This document shows, piece by piece, positions 39,823 through 50,177 of a DNA stretch of 64,000 bases. The notes under the pieces were generated by a model. That model worked only from the letters and a program-made list of their open reading frames with translations, searched no databases and was not told where the DNA came from. The stretch is taken from positions 1,302,001-1,366,000 of the forward strand of contig NZ_CP053827.1 of NCBI RefSeq assembly GCF_013372145.1. The letters are read 5' to 3'. Position numbers and translations under genes: made by a program. The stretch comes from Campylobacter hyointestinalis subsp. hyointestinalis. Lineage in GTDB: Bacteria; Campylobacterota; Campylobacteria; Campylobacterales; Campylobacteraceae. Numbering within the stretch: the first letter of the stretch is position 1; the number at the start of each line of letters is the position of its first letter.

Positions 39823-41907
39823 TTGAAGTTGTATCAAAAACTTCTGTGGGTACTCGTATCCATTATCGGTGCTTGGGCTTTTGGTGTCTTGGCGCTAAAC
39901 AAAGGCGAGAGTATCAGCGCAACATGGCTAGTTGTAGCTAGCATTTGTATCTATATGATCGGCTACACGTTTTATGGAAGATTTATCGCTTTTAAGGTTC
40001 TTAGACTAGATGATAACCGTGCTACTCCAGCCTACACTATGAATGACGGTAGAGACTATACTCCTACAAACAAATACGTACTTTTTGGTCACCACTTTGC
40101 AGCCATTGCAGGAGCTGGTCCACTTGTAGGCCCGGTAGTTGCGGCTCAAATGGGCTACTTGCCAAGTATGATATGGCTTTTAGTCGGTGTCGTTTTAGCA
40201 GGAGCCGTACATGACTTTATCGTACTATTTATGTCTGTAAGAAGAAATGGTAAAAGCCTTGGCGAAATGATAAAAGAAGAACTTGGCGGATTTACCGGCG
40301 GCGTTGCTATGATAGGAATTTTCTTTATTATGCTTATCATTGTAGCTATACTTGCTATGGTTGTCGTAAAAGCTCTAGCTGATTCTCCTTGGGGATTATT
40401 TACCATAGCTATGACTATTCCTATTGCTATATTTATGGGAATTTATATGAGATTTTTACGTCCTGGTAAAGTCATAGAGGCTTCTATCATCGGTTTTGCT
40501 CTTCTTATGATATCTCTACTTGGCGGTCACTATGTAGCGATAGATCCATTTTGGAGCAATGTATTTTCTCTAAAAGGCACAACTCTAGCATGGCTTACTA
40601 TAGCTTATGGATTTATAGCAGCTATACTTCCTGTATGGTTCTTGCTTGCACCACGCGATTATCTAAGTACGTTTTTAAAAATCGGCGTTATAGTTGGTAT
40701 GGTTATAGCTATACTTATAGTTGGACCTGAGATTAAAATGCCTGCGGTTACTTCATTTACGGACGGTACTGGACCAGTATTTCCTGGACCACTATTTCCA
40801 TTTTTATTTATCACTATAGCTTGTGGTGCGATATCAGGTTTCCACGCTCTGATTTCAAGCGGAACTACTCCAAAACTTGCCGAAAAAGAGAGCGAGACAC
40901 TATTTATCGGATACGGCGCTATGCTTATGGAAAGTCTTGTAGGTGTTATGGCTTTGGTCACTGCTACCATACTCACCCCTGGACTTTACTTTTCTATCAA
41001 CACATCTAGCACTCTTCTTGGACTAGATGCAGCAAGCGCCGCAGCTTATATAACAAATTTAGGATTTACCGTAACGCCTGAAGAGATCTTAGGTCTTGCA
41101 AAAAGCGTTGGCGAAGAAACTATGATGAGCAGAACCGGTGGTGCGCCTACATTTGCAGTGGGTTTAACACTTCTATTCCACGAGATAATGGGTGGAGTTG
41201 AAGCAATGCCTTTTTGGTACCACTTCGCGATACTGTTTGAAGCATTATTTATCCTAACAGCGGTTGATGCTGGAACAAGAACCGGTAGATTTATGATACA
41301 AGATATACTAGGTAACGTTTATAAACCTATGGGCGATACAAAAAATTTATTTTACGGTGTAGTTGCTACTTTTATATGTTGCACTGGCTGGGGATACTTG
41401 CTTTATAGTGGCGTTACTGATCCTATGGGCGGTATATTTACTCTTTGGCCGTTATTTGGTGCATCAAACCAAATGCTAGCTGGCATCGCCCTTATGCTTG
41501 GAACCGTAGTATTATTTAAAATGGGTAAAGCAAAATACTCATGGGTTACAATCGCTCCTCTTGTTTGGGTTTTGGTAACTACTATGTACGCAGCATTCCA
41601 AAAACTACTTCCAGCAAACGGAGATAGAGTTCATGACGCAGTAAGCCACGTAGCAACTGCTCAGAATATGGCTAAAAAGCTAGAAACATTAACCGATCCA
41701 GCTGCGATAGCTAAGACCGAAGCAGTCATCAGAAACAACGTAATAGACGCAGTCTTATGTGGATTTTTTATGATAGTTGTAGTCGTAGTAGCAGTGCAAA
41801 CTTTTAGGATCTGTTTTAGAATTTACAAAGACGGTAACGATAAAGCTTATCCACTTATGGAAAGCGAATACAAAAAAGCGAGTGAATACAAAGATGCTGT
41901 TTGCTAA
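39823..41907 (+). CDS. cstA: Carbon starvation protein CstA, peptide/pyruvate-type permease
   Basis: A polytopic protein of about 694 residues with some 16-18 membrane segments and the CstA signatures FGHHFAAIAGAGPLVGPV, CGAISGFHALISSGTTPK and TAVDAGTRTGRFMIQD. I start it at the TTG at 39823, which has AAAGGAG 7 bases upstream and gives a protein beginning MKLYQKLLWVL, like E. coli CstA; an ATG at 39784 would add 13 residues with a weaker site. In Campylobacter CstA is linked to peptide uptake; E. coli relatives include the pyruvate carriers BtsT and CstA. The YbdD-like gene overlaps its end. Confidence 0.93.
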   Translation: MKLYQKLLWVLVSIIGAWAFGVLALNKGESISATWLVVASICIYMIGYTFYGRFIAFKVLRLDDNRATPAYTMNDGRDYTPTNKYVLFGHHFAAIAGAGPLVGPVVAAQMGYLPSMIWLLVGVVLAGAVHDFIVLFMSVRRNGKSLGEMIKEELGGFTGGVAMIGIFFIMLIIVAILAMVVVKALADSPWGLFTIAMTIPIAIFMGIYMRFLRPGKVIEASIIGFALLMISLLGGHYVAIDPFWSNVFSLKGTTLAWLTIAYGFIAAILPVWFLLAPRDYLSTFLKIGVIVGMVIAILIVGPEIKMPAVTSFTDGTGPVFPGPLFPFLFITIACGAISGFHALISSGTTPKLAEKESETLFIGYGAMLMESLVGVMALVTATILTPGLYFSINTSSTLLGLDAASAAAYITNLGFTVTPEEILGLAKSVGEETMMSRTGGAPTFAVGLTLLFHEIMGGVEAMPFWYHFAILFEALFILTAVDAGTRTGRFMIQDILGNVYKPMGDTKNLFYGVVATFICCTGWGYLLYSGVTDPMGGIFTLWPLFGASNQMLAGIALMLGTVVLFKMGKAKYSWVTIAPLVWVLVTTMYAAFQKLLPANGDRVHDAVSHVATAQNMAKKLETLTDPAAIAKTEAVIRNNVIDAVLCGFFMIVVVVVAVQTFRICFRIYKDGNDKAYPLMESEYKKASEYKDAVC

Positions 41908-42091
41908 ACTAAAAAAAGTCTGGCAAGCGTATGAAAAACTTGATGAAGCCCTTTATCCTTTGATAGGACTTCATCAATATGAAAAGTATTTGAAGCATTT
42001 CAACAAGCACCACCCTGGAGAGCAACCACTTTCTAGAGCGCAGTTTTTTAGAGAAGCTCAAGACGCTAAAGCCAAAAATGTAAAATGTTGA
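41894..42091 (+). CDS. YbdD/YjiX-family small protein (CstA partner)
   Basis: About 65 residues from the ATG at 41894; a GTG at 41882 is an alternative. Signature: GLHQYEKYLKHFNKHHPGEQPLSRAQFFREAQDAK, split here only by length. This family nearly always follows cstA-type transporter genes, and overlap by 14 bases indicates translational coupling. The function is not firmly known; it is suggested to modulate the permease. Confidence 0.9.
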   Translation: MLFAKLKKVWQAYEKLDEALYPLIGLHQYEKYLKHFNKHHPGEQPLSRAQFFREAQDAKAKNVKC

Positions 42092-42140
42092 TAAACTTGG
42101 AATGGTTTAGGTTAAACCGTACGAAACCAAAGTTTATCAA
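42088..42140. other. Nested inverted repeat after the CstA partner gene
   Basis: Outer arms TTGATAAACTTGG (42088-42100) and CCAAAGTTTATCAA (42127-42140) enclose an inner hairpin GGTTTA/TAAACC (42104-42118). The outer arm overlaps the stop codon of the YbdD-like gene. There is no T run after it, so it is not a standard terminator; it may protect the 3' end or be a protein/RNA site. Confidence 0.5.
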
Positions 42141-42157
42141 ATTTATATAAATCGTTA

Positions 42158-42190
42158 TTGTAGTAGTTATCTACAAATTTTTATGTTTTT
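42158..42190 (+). terminator. Putative Rho-independent terminator for cstA-ybdD
   Basis: Short stem TTGTAG/CTACAA with a 7-base loop followed by ATTTTTATGTTTTTTT on the plus strand, just before the end of the convergent autotransporter gene. Confidence 0.5.
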
Positions 42191-42193
42191 TTG

Positions 42194-44398
42194 TTAGAAT
42201 TTAAACTCCGCATTTATTCCGCCGGTGACTCCTTCTCTTTTACCAGTAAGCCCTTGTAAATTTAGATCTAAAGTCAAAGGTTTAAACGGTGTTTTAAATT
42301 TAAATCCAAATTCGCCTATAGCGGTATTTCCTCTTAAGGTAGGTGAAACTAGATCTTGATTTTGAGTTAAATTTGTAGCTTTTGCATCAGAGTTAAATTC
42401 TCTTTCAAACGCTGCTCCACCATAAATCTCAAAATTATCATCTAAATAGTACGAATACCTACTTCCGAGTCTTGCACGGATAGAGTTTGAGTTGTAATAT
42501 TTGATCTTTTCACCGATCACTTCTATCTCATCACTACCCAAACGAGTTACGAAAAACTTCGTATAAATATCTAAATTTGAAACGCTATTTAGCTCAAATA
42601 TCTTACCAAACCCTATATGTCCACCCCAGTATATCCTAGAGCTTTCAAACTCAGCATTTTGGCTTGGATTTATATCGCTACTTTTATAGTCCGAATAAAC
42701 CCTACCAGCTCTTACGCTCGCTTCTAAATAATAATTTTTGATCATATCAAATTTGCCTAAAAATCCACCGCCGTAGTATTTATTATCACCTCAACCGTGA
42801 GCCGAACCTACAGCTCCAAAATCATTATAGCTATCATAGTTACCAAATCCAGCTTCAACAAAAGCTCCATACATAAATGCATCATTTGCTTGTTTGCTTA
42901 CGCCCGCTATAAAGCTAAGTCCTTTTACATCGACGTGAGAACCTGAATTTAGTCTAACGTTTTGACCTCCTAAGGCACCGAAATTTGAGCTTTCTCCTCC
43001 ATTACCCATAGTAGCAGATGAGGCGTTTTTCATACCGCTTGAGCTAGCCATCTCTGCTCCTTCATTTACCATAGCACCCATCATAGCACTCGTTTCAGCG
43101 ATATTTTTTTGTTTTTCATTGTCTTCTACCTCAGAAACTCTCGCAACTATTTTTTTAACATCTTGACTATTTTGTTCATTTGGTGCAGATAGACTAAATG
43201 TATAAATTTTTGAAACTCCGCTTACCACTTTTTGGGTTCTTGCTTGTCCATCTAGCGTATTTGTCAAATCGCTAGGGGCTTTTATGATGCCATGTGTTTT
43301 TTCTATGAGTTTTATCTCATCACCTAAATTTAGTTTTATACCCCCTGTAGACATAGCTACACCTATTTTTGATCTACTTAGATCAGTTACTTCTGTAGCA
43401 CTTAAAGTAAGCACGGTATCATCTTTGGCGATATTTTCAGGTAGATAGAAATTTAAAAACTCGAAATTTTTAATATCTTTTATAGAGATACTTTTTTTAT
43501 TTTTGATAATAAGAGTATTGCCTGTAAAGACATCTTTGACTGTTTGTTTATTAGGATCAAACTTATTAGGATTAAGATAACCGCCGTAAAGTATAATATC
43601 GTTGGCAAATGTAATATTTTTACCGTCGCTTCCATCTATAATTACCCTATTATTTACGGCTACTTGACTTGCTGTATCTATTTTCCCAGCGTAAATATCT
43701 TTTTTAAATTCACCGCCTTTTATCTCTACTGTATTTGAATAAGCAGATTTGTTGTTATTATTTTCACCACCGGCGACGTATCCATTTATAGTACCACCGG
43801 TTATTAAAACCTTATTATTATATATATCGCCACCTCCGCTATGGACTGCAGAAGTTGCGGCACCTACTACATTTTTTATAGTTCCACCTTGCACCTCAAC
43901 GGTATTATTATAAGCCTTATTTGTATCGACTGCAGAGATATTTGCACCATATACTGTATCTATAATTCCACCGGTAACTAATACACAATTATCATAAGCA
44001 TCACTATCGTTTGAAAAACCAGCCATAGCAATTTGTAAATTTCCACCATTTATTATAAGTTTATTATTATAAGCTTTGCCTTTTTCAGAAGAAGCGGTAT
44101 ATACGTATTCGGTAACTTTACCGTTGATTATGGTAAAGGTATTATTATACACATCTTCATCTGTTTTTACATCTACAACAAAAGCTTGTTTTGGATTTGT
44201 TACGCCCAAATCATCTGGATTATAATTAAAAGTTAGTTTATTTCCGTTAGTTATATTATCACTAAGTATAAAATTAAACCCTGGTTGTTGTGGTTTTAAA
44301 TGACTGCCTCCGTTTTTGCCATCATAAGTAAAATCAATAGGATCAGCAGAATAAAGCGCACTGCACAGGGCTAAACTAAACAGTGAAAATCGCTTCAT
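42194..44398 (-). pseudogene. Autotransporter (type V secreted surface protein) with an in-frame stop in the barrel domain and a poly-G tract at its start
   Basis: The frame from 44398 to 42194 is one autotransporter of about 734 codons: signal peptide ending ALYSA (about residue 18), a passenger of beta-helix repeats (residues ~84-260), a linker, and a C-terminal beta-barrel ending in EFKF with aromatic last residue. A TGA at 42791-42793 interrupts the same frame inside the barrel, right after GAVGSAHG; the sequence continues in frame (GDNKYYGGGFLG) and reopens at ATG 42745. Immediately 5' of the ATG is a G9 tract. An upstream ATG at 44442 with AAGGGAG reads through the G tract and would give an N-terminal extension in frame only at G10 or G7. 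Function: probable adhesin or surface display; nonfunctional as it stands unless the TGA is read through. Confidence 0.8.
43619..44149 (-). repeat. Repeated beta-helix rungs in the autotransporter passenger
   Basis: Degenerate units of roughly 30 residues follow the pattern A-Y-N-N-x-V-x-I-x-G-G-x-I: YNNTFTIINGKV, YNNKLIINGGN, YDNCVLVTGGII, YNNTVEVQGGTI, YNNKVLITGGTI, YSNTVEIKGGEF and VNNRVIIDGSD. This spacing fits a right-handed parallel beta-helix. Confidence 0.8.
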
Positions 44399-44442
44399 AC
44401 CCCCCCCCTCATTTCTATAACTTTAAAATATTTATTTTGCAT
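44396..44442 (-). promoter_or_regulatory. Upstream start with strong ribosome site leading through the G9 tract into the autotransporter
   Basis: On the minus strand AAGGGAG (44453-44447) precedes ATG at 44442. The frame encodes MQNKYFKVIEMRGGV and stops at TGA (44397-44395), overlapping the ATG at 44398 as ATGA. The overlap allows translational coupling; one more G would fuse the leader to the autotransporter. Confidence 0.65.
44400..44408 (-). repeat. G9 contingency tract at the autotransporter start
   Basis: C9 on the plus strand, G9 on the coding strand, one base before the internal ATG. Length and position are those of Campylobacter phase-variable surface genes. Confidence 0.85.
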
Positions 44443-44663
44443 TAAACTCCCTTGTAATATTTGATAAATTAAAATTATAAAAATTGGCATTATAATAAAA
44501 AATTTCTTAAATTTAAATTTATTATTGATATTTGATATTTAATTGATTAGATAAAATCCAAATTTAAGTAGTTTAAATTTGGATTATTTCTCTGCTATAT
44601 TCGTATTTATCTTTTAGATATGTAGAACTCAACAAAATAGAGTGTATTTTGTATATTAAAATA

Positions 44664-46247
44664 TCAAAGCTCACAACTTTCGCGGTATTCTTCGTAAGTG
44701 CCTTTAAAGTCGACTATCTCGCCATTACCTTTTAGATGCAAAATTCGATTTGCGAATGCATCTATTAGCTCTCTATCGTGGCTGACACAGATACAGCTTC
44801 CGCTAAAGCTATAAAGCGCTTCGCCTAAAGCGATGATGGCTTCAAGATCAAGGTGGTTATTTGGTTCATCAAGTACTAGCAAGTTTGCCCTTTGGAGCAT
44901 AAGCTTAGAAAGCATAAGTCTATGCTTTTCGCCACCGCTCAAACTGCCGACTTCTTTTTCTTGTTCTAGCCCACTAAAAAGCATTCTTCCAAGGCATTTT
45001 CTTATCTCATCTAGATCTTTATTTTTAGAGTCTTGTAGCCACTCATAAAGCTTCAAATTTCCACTTATTTTGTTTGAGCTATCTTGCGCAAAATATCCAA
45101 GCTCGATAGTAGCTCCGATATGGATTTTGCCACTATCAGCTGGCATTTCGCTCATTATGATCTTACACAAAGTCGATTTTCCCACACCGTTACTTCCGAT
45201 GATAGCTACTTTATCGCCTTTATTCATCTTAAAACTAAAGTCTTTTAGTATGATTTTATCATCAAAGCTCTTATTTAGATTCGTTAGCTCGATCAGCTCA
45301 TTGCCTATCTCGCGATTTGTTCTAAAAAGTATGCTAGGATCACGCCTACTTGATACTGCGATATCTGCGATATCAAGCTTTTCGAGCTGTTTTGCTCTAC
45401 TTGTAGCTTGTCTTGCTTTACTAGCATTTGCACTAAAACGGGCAATGAATTTTTCTAACTCTTCTTTTTCTTTTAGCTTCTTATCGCGTTCCATCTCAGC
45501 TTGTCTGCTCATCAAATTTGCAGCGATATACCAGTCATCATAGTTTCCTACAAACTCTCTGATACGTTTAAAATCCACATCTAAAATATGCGTACAAACA
45601 CGGTTTAAAAAGTGTCTATCGTGGCTGATGACCACAAGAGTTCCCTCGTGATTTATGAGTTCACGCTCTAACCACGCTATAGCGTCAAGATCTAGGTTGT
45701 TTGTCGGCTCATCTAAGAACAAGATGTCTGGTTTTGGGAACAAGACTTGAGCTAAAAGCACCTTAAATTTATCCGAACTCTCAACCTCGCTCATAAGCTT
45801 ATCAAAACTATCAAATCCAAGTGAGCTTAGGATTTTTTCTATGCGTGTTTCATATTCATAAGTCGGATCTTCTTCGGCACTGATGATCTCAAGCTCACTC
45901 AAACGCTCATTTATCTCATCTGTAAATTCTTCGCTCATATAGAGTTTTTCTTTCTCTTTTACCGCGTCATAAAGCCTTTTATTACCATATAATACGGCGT
46001 CTTTTATAGAAAAATTCTCAAACGCAAACTGGTCTTGACCCAAAACTCCAACTTTTTTACCATTTTCTATCACGATATCGCCGCTAGTGTGTTCTACTTC
46101 GCCACTTAAGATCTTTAAAAATGTAGATTTTCCAGCACCGTTTGCACCGATAAGACCGTAGCGATTATGTGCATTTAGTTTTAAATTTACATCTTCAAAA
46201 AGAAGTTGTTGCCCAAATCTTTGTGTTAAATTTTTGACTTCTAACAT
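44664..46247 (-). CDS. ABC-F family ATPase (YbiT/EttA-type, ribosome-associated)
   Basis: 527 residues with two ABC domains and no membrane segments. Walker A loops GANGAGKST and GSNGVGKST, signature LSGGEKHRLMLSKL in the second half, and Walker B DEPTNNLDLDAI and DEPNNHLDLEAI. A charged helical linker (about 240-300) joins them. ABC-F proteins act on the ribosome E site to control elongation or protect from antibiotics. Which subfamily applies cannot be settled here. It is 8 bases downstream of dapD. Confidence 0.93.
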   Translation of the reverse strand: MLEVKNLTQRFGQQLLFEDVNLKLNAHNRYGLIGANGAGKSTFLKILSGEVEHTSGDIVIENGKKVGVLGQDQFAFENFSIKDAVLYGNKRLYDAVKEKEKLYMSEEFTDEINERLSELEIISAEEDPTYEYETRIEKILSSLGFDSFDKLMSEVESSDKFKVLLAQVLFPKPDILFLDEPTNNLDLDAIAWLERELINHEGTLVVISHDRHFLNRVCTHILDVDFKRIREFVGNYDDWYIAANLMSRQAEMERDKKLKEKEELEKFIARFSANASKARQATSRAKQLEKLDIADIAVSSRRDPSILFRTNREIGNELIELTNLNKSFDDKIILKDFSFKMNKGDKVAIIGSNGVGKSTLCKIIMSEMPADSGKIHIGATIELGYFAQDSSNKISGNLKLYEWLQDSKNKDLDEIRKCLGRMLFSGLEQEKEVGSLSGGEKHRLMLSKLMLQRANLLVLDEPNNHLDLEAIIALGEALYSFSGSCICVSHDRELIDAFANRILHLKGNGEIVDFKGTYEEYRESCEL

Positions 46248-46255
46248 ACTTTTCC

Positions 46256-47446
46256 TTAGTGCAAGTCAGCATTTAGCTTGATAGCTCTTTTGCTAATGCT
46301 TGCTGTGATTTGTCCGTTTTGGCTATTTTGACGATAATGAAGTCCGTTTAGATTTGCAAGCTCAAGCGCTTTGTAAATATCGCGATCAAATTTAAAATCC
46401 GGATTTATCTTAGCTAGTTCGGCTCTGTTTTTCTCATCTATAAACACCTTAGTTCCCTCTAAAATAGCAATACCAGCATCCACGATACAATTATCGCCAA
46501 GAGGCACTCCAGTAACTGAGTTTGCACCGAGCAGACATTTTTTACCTACGCTTATAGCATTTCCGTTTGTTCCACTTAATACGCCTAAAATCGACGCTCC
46601 ACCACCCACATCGCTTCCATCGCCAACACTTACTGAGCTACTTACCCTGCCCTCTACCATCACTGATCCAGTGGTTCCAGAGTTGAAATTTATATATGCG
46701 GCTCCTGGCATAACAGTCGTTCCAGCTGCCAATTGAGCGCCCATACGTACTTTTGCTGAGTCTAGTATCCTAGTGTTGTCAGCTGGCACGATATGGCTTA
46801 GATAGCGTGGGAATTTATCTACGCTTACTATAGACGGATACCAACCTTTCATTTTAAGCCAAATTTCATTCTCTCTTAGATATTCAAGCTCATAAGGCAC
46901 GCCATGAGAGTCCCAAGCTAAATTTGGAAGTATTCCAAAAGCTCCGTTTAAGTTGATACCTCTGATTGCTACCTTGCTAAGCGATAAAAGATAAAGCTTT
47001 AGATACACACTCTCCACACTCATAGGAGCCGAATCTTCATATATAAATGTTACGACAAATTCGCTTTGTTCGTCACTTTCTTCGTTTAATATCTCGTCTA
47101 AAACTAGCAAATTTTGGATATTTTTATGTTTATCGCCTTTGCTTTGTGGCACTAAAAAGTCAAAAACTTCCAAAGCATCTCTAACGGCAGGAGCTGTGAG
47201 CGCTACTACGCATTCGCTTTGGCTAAAGTCGATCTTAAGTCCGTTTTTTTCTATAGCCCAGACTAAAACAGCAGCGCTTCCGTAGTTTTCTTTGTAGTTT
47301 ACTACGCTGTAATTTACACTAAGACTTTTATGACTTTTACCTTTTTGCACTCTACCTATAGCAAAAGCTAGCGGGTCTTTATAGCCGTCTTTAGAGCGAA
47401 TTTCATCTGTGAATTTTTTAAGATCATCTAGATTTTTAATGCTCAT
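46256..47446 (-). CDS. dapD: Tetrahydrodipicolinate N-succinyltransferase DapD
   Basis: 396 residues, the long epsilonproteobacterial form. The C-terminal half is a left-handed beta-helix with hexapeptide repeats (AGTTVMPGAAYINFNSG, VEGRVSSSVSVGDGSDVGGG, split here). It acts in the succinylase branch of lysine/diaminopimelate synthesis. It lies upstream of the ABC-F gene and downstream of mrp, separated from the latter by 181 bases. Confidence 0.92.
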   Translation of the reverse strand: MSIKNLDDLKKFTDEIRSKDGYKDPLAFAIGRVQKGKSHKSLSVNYSVVNYKENYGSAAVLVWAIEKNGLKIDFSQSECVVALTAPAVRDALEVFDFLVPQSKGDKHKNIQNLLVLDEILNEESDEQSEFVVTFIYEDSAPMSVESVYLKLYLLSLSKVAIRGINLNGAFGILPNLAWDSHGVPYELEYLRENEIWLKMKGWYPSIVSVDKFPRYLSHIVPADNTRILDSAKVRMGAQLAAGTTVMPGAAYINFNSGTTGSVMVEGRVSSSVSVGDGSDVGGGASILGVLSGTNGNAISVGKKCLLGANSVTGVPLGDNCIVDAGIAILEGTKVFIDEKNRAELAKINPDFKFDRDIYKALELANLNGLHYRQNSQNGQITASISKRAIKLNADLH

Positions 47447-47570
47447 AATATTCCTTTAAATTTATAATTTTTGGCTGATTATAGCTAAAAGTATATTAGA
47501 ACTAAATTTGACGAGATATTTTGGTAATCTTAATGAATAAAATTTGAGTTATTTTATAGCTATCGCTTAT

Positions 47571-47591
47571 GGGTACGTTTAAAACGTACCC
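47571..47591. other. Hairpin between mrp and dapD
   Basis: GGGTACG and CGTACCC separated by seven bases, 37 bases after the mrp stop. It has no T run, so termination is only possible. The remainder of this 181-base gap shows no gene. Confidence 0.35.
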
Positions 47592-47627
47592 CGTTAAAGC
47601 AAATTTAAAATGTTAATAAGATAAGTC

Positions 47628-48704
47628 TTAGTGACAAGCGGCCTTTCCACTCATATCTGGTTGAATAGCAGAGTTATCGGCTCCACCATTTGCGTTTATC
47701 TCTTCTATCTTTTCCCAAAGCTTAATAGCAGCGGCGTCATATCTTTTTGCACTAACCGAGTTTGGCTCATAGAAGCTTACTGGTTTTCCAGTATCCCCAC
47801 CTATCCTGATGCTTGGCTCGATAGGGATCTGAGCTAAGATATCTACTTTGTATTCTTTAGACAAACTTTCCGTGCCGCCCTTGCCAAATATATCATACTC
47901 CTTACCACAATCAGGACATATAAATCCACTCATATTTTCTACTATTCCAGCGATCGGAATATGTAATTTATTGAACATATCAAGGCTTCTTGCTGAGTCG
48001 TCAAGCGCGACTGTTTGAGGAGTGCTTACGCATATTCCAGCAGTTACCGGAACGCTTTGAGCTAGAGTGATCTGTGCATCGCCAGTTCCTGGAGGCATAT
48101 CTAAAAATAACACATCTAGATCGCTCCACATAACGTCATTTAGTAACTGAGTGATGGCTTTCATTATCATAGAACCTCTCCACATAAGTCCTTGACCATG
48201 GCTTATAAGTACGCCCATACTCATCATCTCGATACCATGAGTTTGCAATGGAGCTAGTCTTTGACCTACTACTGTGGGCTCTGTATTTTCACATCCTAAC
48301 ATTCTAGGGATATTTGGACCATAGATATCAGCATCTAAAAGTCCTACTTTCTTACCTAGTTTTGCCATAGATATCGCCAAATTTAGCGTGGTAGTAGATT
48401 TGCCTACACCGCCTTTTCCACTACTTACCATTACGAAATTTTTGATTTGTGGGGCTATATTTTGCCCGCTTCTGCTATTGCTTTTTTCAGGCTCCATTTT
48501 TGGGGCTTGGATCACTACTTTTTTACCTAAATTTAAAGCTTCTATATCCATCTTTACCTTAGTTGCTACTTCTGGTTTTGATGAAACTATCTCTACGACG
48601 ATATCAGGATCTAGTGATTTTACAAAATCAAACTCAACTATACTTTTTTTAAATCCCGGATATATAACCTTTTTTAACTCTTCTAGTATCTGCTCGTTTG
48701 TCAT
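47628..48704 (-). CDS. mrp: Mrp/ApbC-family Fe-S cluster carrier ATPase
   Basis: 358 residues: an N-terminal DUF59/MIP18 domain (about 1-80), a deviant Walker [15 protein letters not shown] at about 95, Walker B region [14 protein letters not shown], and the Cys motif CPDC in [12 protein letters not shown]. It binds and transfers Fe-S clusters to target proteins; radical SAM and thiamine enzymes nearby, including ThiC, are plausible clients. Overlaps thiC by 4 bases. Confidence 0.94.
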   Translation of the reverse strand: MTNEQILEELKKVIYPGFKKSIVEFDFVKSLDPDIVVEIVSSKPEVATKVKMDIEALNLGKKVVIQAPKMEPEKSNSRSGQNIAPQIKNFVMVSSGKGGVGKSTTTLNLAISMAKLGKKVGLLDADIYGPNIPRMLGCENTEPTVVGQRLAPLQTHGIEMMSMGVLISHGQGLMWRGSMIMKAITQLLNDVMWSDLDVLFLDMPPGTGDAQITLAQSVPVTAGICVSTPQTVALDDSARSLDMFNKLHIPIAGIVENMSGFICPDCGKEYDIFGKGGTESLSKEYKVDILAQIPIEPSIRIGGDTGKPVSFYEPNSVSAKRYDAAAIKLWEKIEEINANGGADNSAIQPDMSGKAACH

Positions 48705-50053
48705 TTATTCTCCTTAGGATAACTTTCACATTCGTTTTTTGCTATCTCTTTACTTATCTTATAAGCACAGAATTTAGGCCCGCACATAGAGCAAAACTCA
48801 GCTTCTTTAAATACGTCTTGAGGCAAACTCTCATCGTGAAGCTCTCTTGCTTTATCTGGATCTAATGCTAGCTCAAACTGTTTGTTCCAGTCAAAATTAT
48901 ATCTCGCATCGCTCATCGCATTATCTCTATCGATAGCTCCTACTCTACCAAGAGCTACGTCAGCTGCGTGAGCGGCAATCTTGTGTGCTATTATACCATC
49001 TCTTACGTCTTTTGCATTCGGCAGTCCAAGATGCTCTTTTGGAGTAACATAGCAAAGCATACTTGCACCGTGGTATGCGGCCATAGTTCCACCTATCGCG
49101 CTTGTTATATGGTCATACCCTGCACCTATATCAGTAGGAAGCGGTCCGAGGATATAAAACGGCGCGTCGTGACAAAGTCGTTGCTCTTCTTTCATATTGA
49201 ACTCTATTTGATTAAATGGAACATGTCCTGGTCCTTCGACCATTACTTGAACGTTTTTCTCCCATGCTCTTTTTGTTAGCTCACCCAAAACTTCAAGCTC
49301 TCCGAGCTGAGCTTCATCACTAGCATCATGCAAACAACCAGGTCTTAAGCTATCGCCTAGGCTGAGTGCGACGTCATATTTTGCACAGATATCACAGATA
49401 TCATCAAACGCTTCATAAAATGGATTTTCTTTATGGTGTTTCATCATCCAACTAGCCATAAGACTTCCACCACGGCTTACTATACCCATCTTACGTTTTG
49501 CTACAAAAGGCATAAGCCTTAGCAAAAATCCAGCGTGTATAGTAAAATAGCTAACGCCCTGACGAGCTTGCTTTTCGATACAATCAAGCATAATTTGTGA
49601 AGTAAGATTGTCTAAATCTTTGATATCGTGTATGATCTGATAGATAGGAACTGTACCTATAGGCACAGTAGAGTTTGCTATGATAGCTTTTCTTATCTCG
49701 TCTAGATCGCCACCTGTGCTTAAATCCATAACCGTATCCGCGCCATACTTCAAGCAAACTTGAAGCTTTTCTATCTCTTCGTTTATATCGCTTGCCAAAG
49801 CAGATGAGCCTATATTTGCGTTGATTTTGCATTTTACACTTCTGCCTATCGCCATTGGAATTTGATTTGTATGATTTATGTTTGCGGGAATGACTAGTTT
49901 GCCACTAGCTACGTTATTTCTTATATCATTTACGTCCAACATTTCTATCTTAGCGATATACTGCATTTCAGGCGTTATGATGCCATTTTTTGCGTAATAC
50001 ATCTGAGTCGGGGTCGGGTCGTTTTTACGGGCTTGGCACCACTCTTTTCTCAT
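48701..50053 (-). CDS. thiC: Phosphomethylpyrimidine synthase ThiC
   Basis: 450 residues. Radical SAM-like enzyme with its C-terminal cluster motif [12 protein letters not shown] (CX2CX4C). It converts aminoimidazole ribotide to HMP-phosphate for thiamine. Coupled to mrp by a 4-base overlap, which could supply its Fe-S cluster. No TPP riboswitch is recognisable in the 150 bases upstream. Works with thiSFGH at 36.5-39.6 kb. Confidence 0.96.
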   Translation of the reverse strand: MRKEWCQARKNDPTPTQMYYAKNGIITPEMQYIAKIEMLDVNDIRNNVASGKLVIPANINHTNQIPMAIGRSVKCKINANIGSSALASDINEEIEKLQVCLKYGADTVMDLSTGGDLDEIRKAIIANSTVPIGTVPIYQIIHDIKDLDNLTSQIMLDCIEKQARQGVSYFTIHAGFLLRLMPFVAKRKMGIVSRGGSLMASWMMKHHKENPFYEAFDDICDICAKYDVALSLGDSLRPGCLHDASDEAQLGELEVLGELTKRAWEKNVQVMVEGPGHVPFNQIEFNMKEEQRLCHDAPFYILGPLPTDIGAGYDHITSAIGGTMAAYHGASMLCYVTPKEHLGLPNAKDVRDGIIAHKIAAHAADVALGRVGAIDRDNAMSDARYNFDWNKQFELALDPDKARELHDESLPQDVFKEAEFCSMCGPKFCAYKISKEIAKNECESYPKENK

Positions 50054-50171
50054 TTGACTTTCCTTATAATTTTCTTTAGATCTAGGTATTTTACTAAAAA
50101 TTACTAAAAAAGAGATTAACTTACTCTTTTAAATTTAAAACTAAACTAATCACAATGTAAGAAAAAAAGTG

Positions 50172-50177
50172 TATAAT
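50172..50177 (+). promoter_or_regulatory. -10 box (TATAAT) for ispDF operon
   Basis: TATAAT, preceded directly by TG, 34 bases before the TTG start at 50211. It overlaps an in-frame GTG (50169), arguing for the downstream TTG. Confidence 0.5.

Noticed and set aside
42791-42793. TGA as a selenocysteine codon
   Set aside because: The codon is in an outer-membrane barrel with no redox motif, and no SECIS-like hairpin is evident directly after it.
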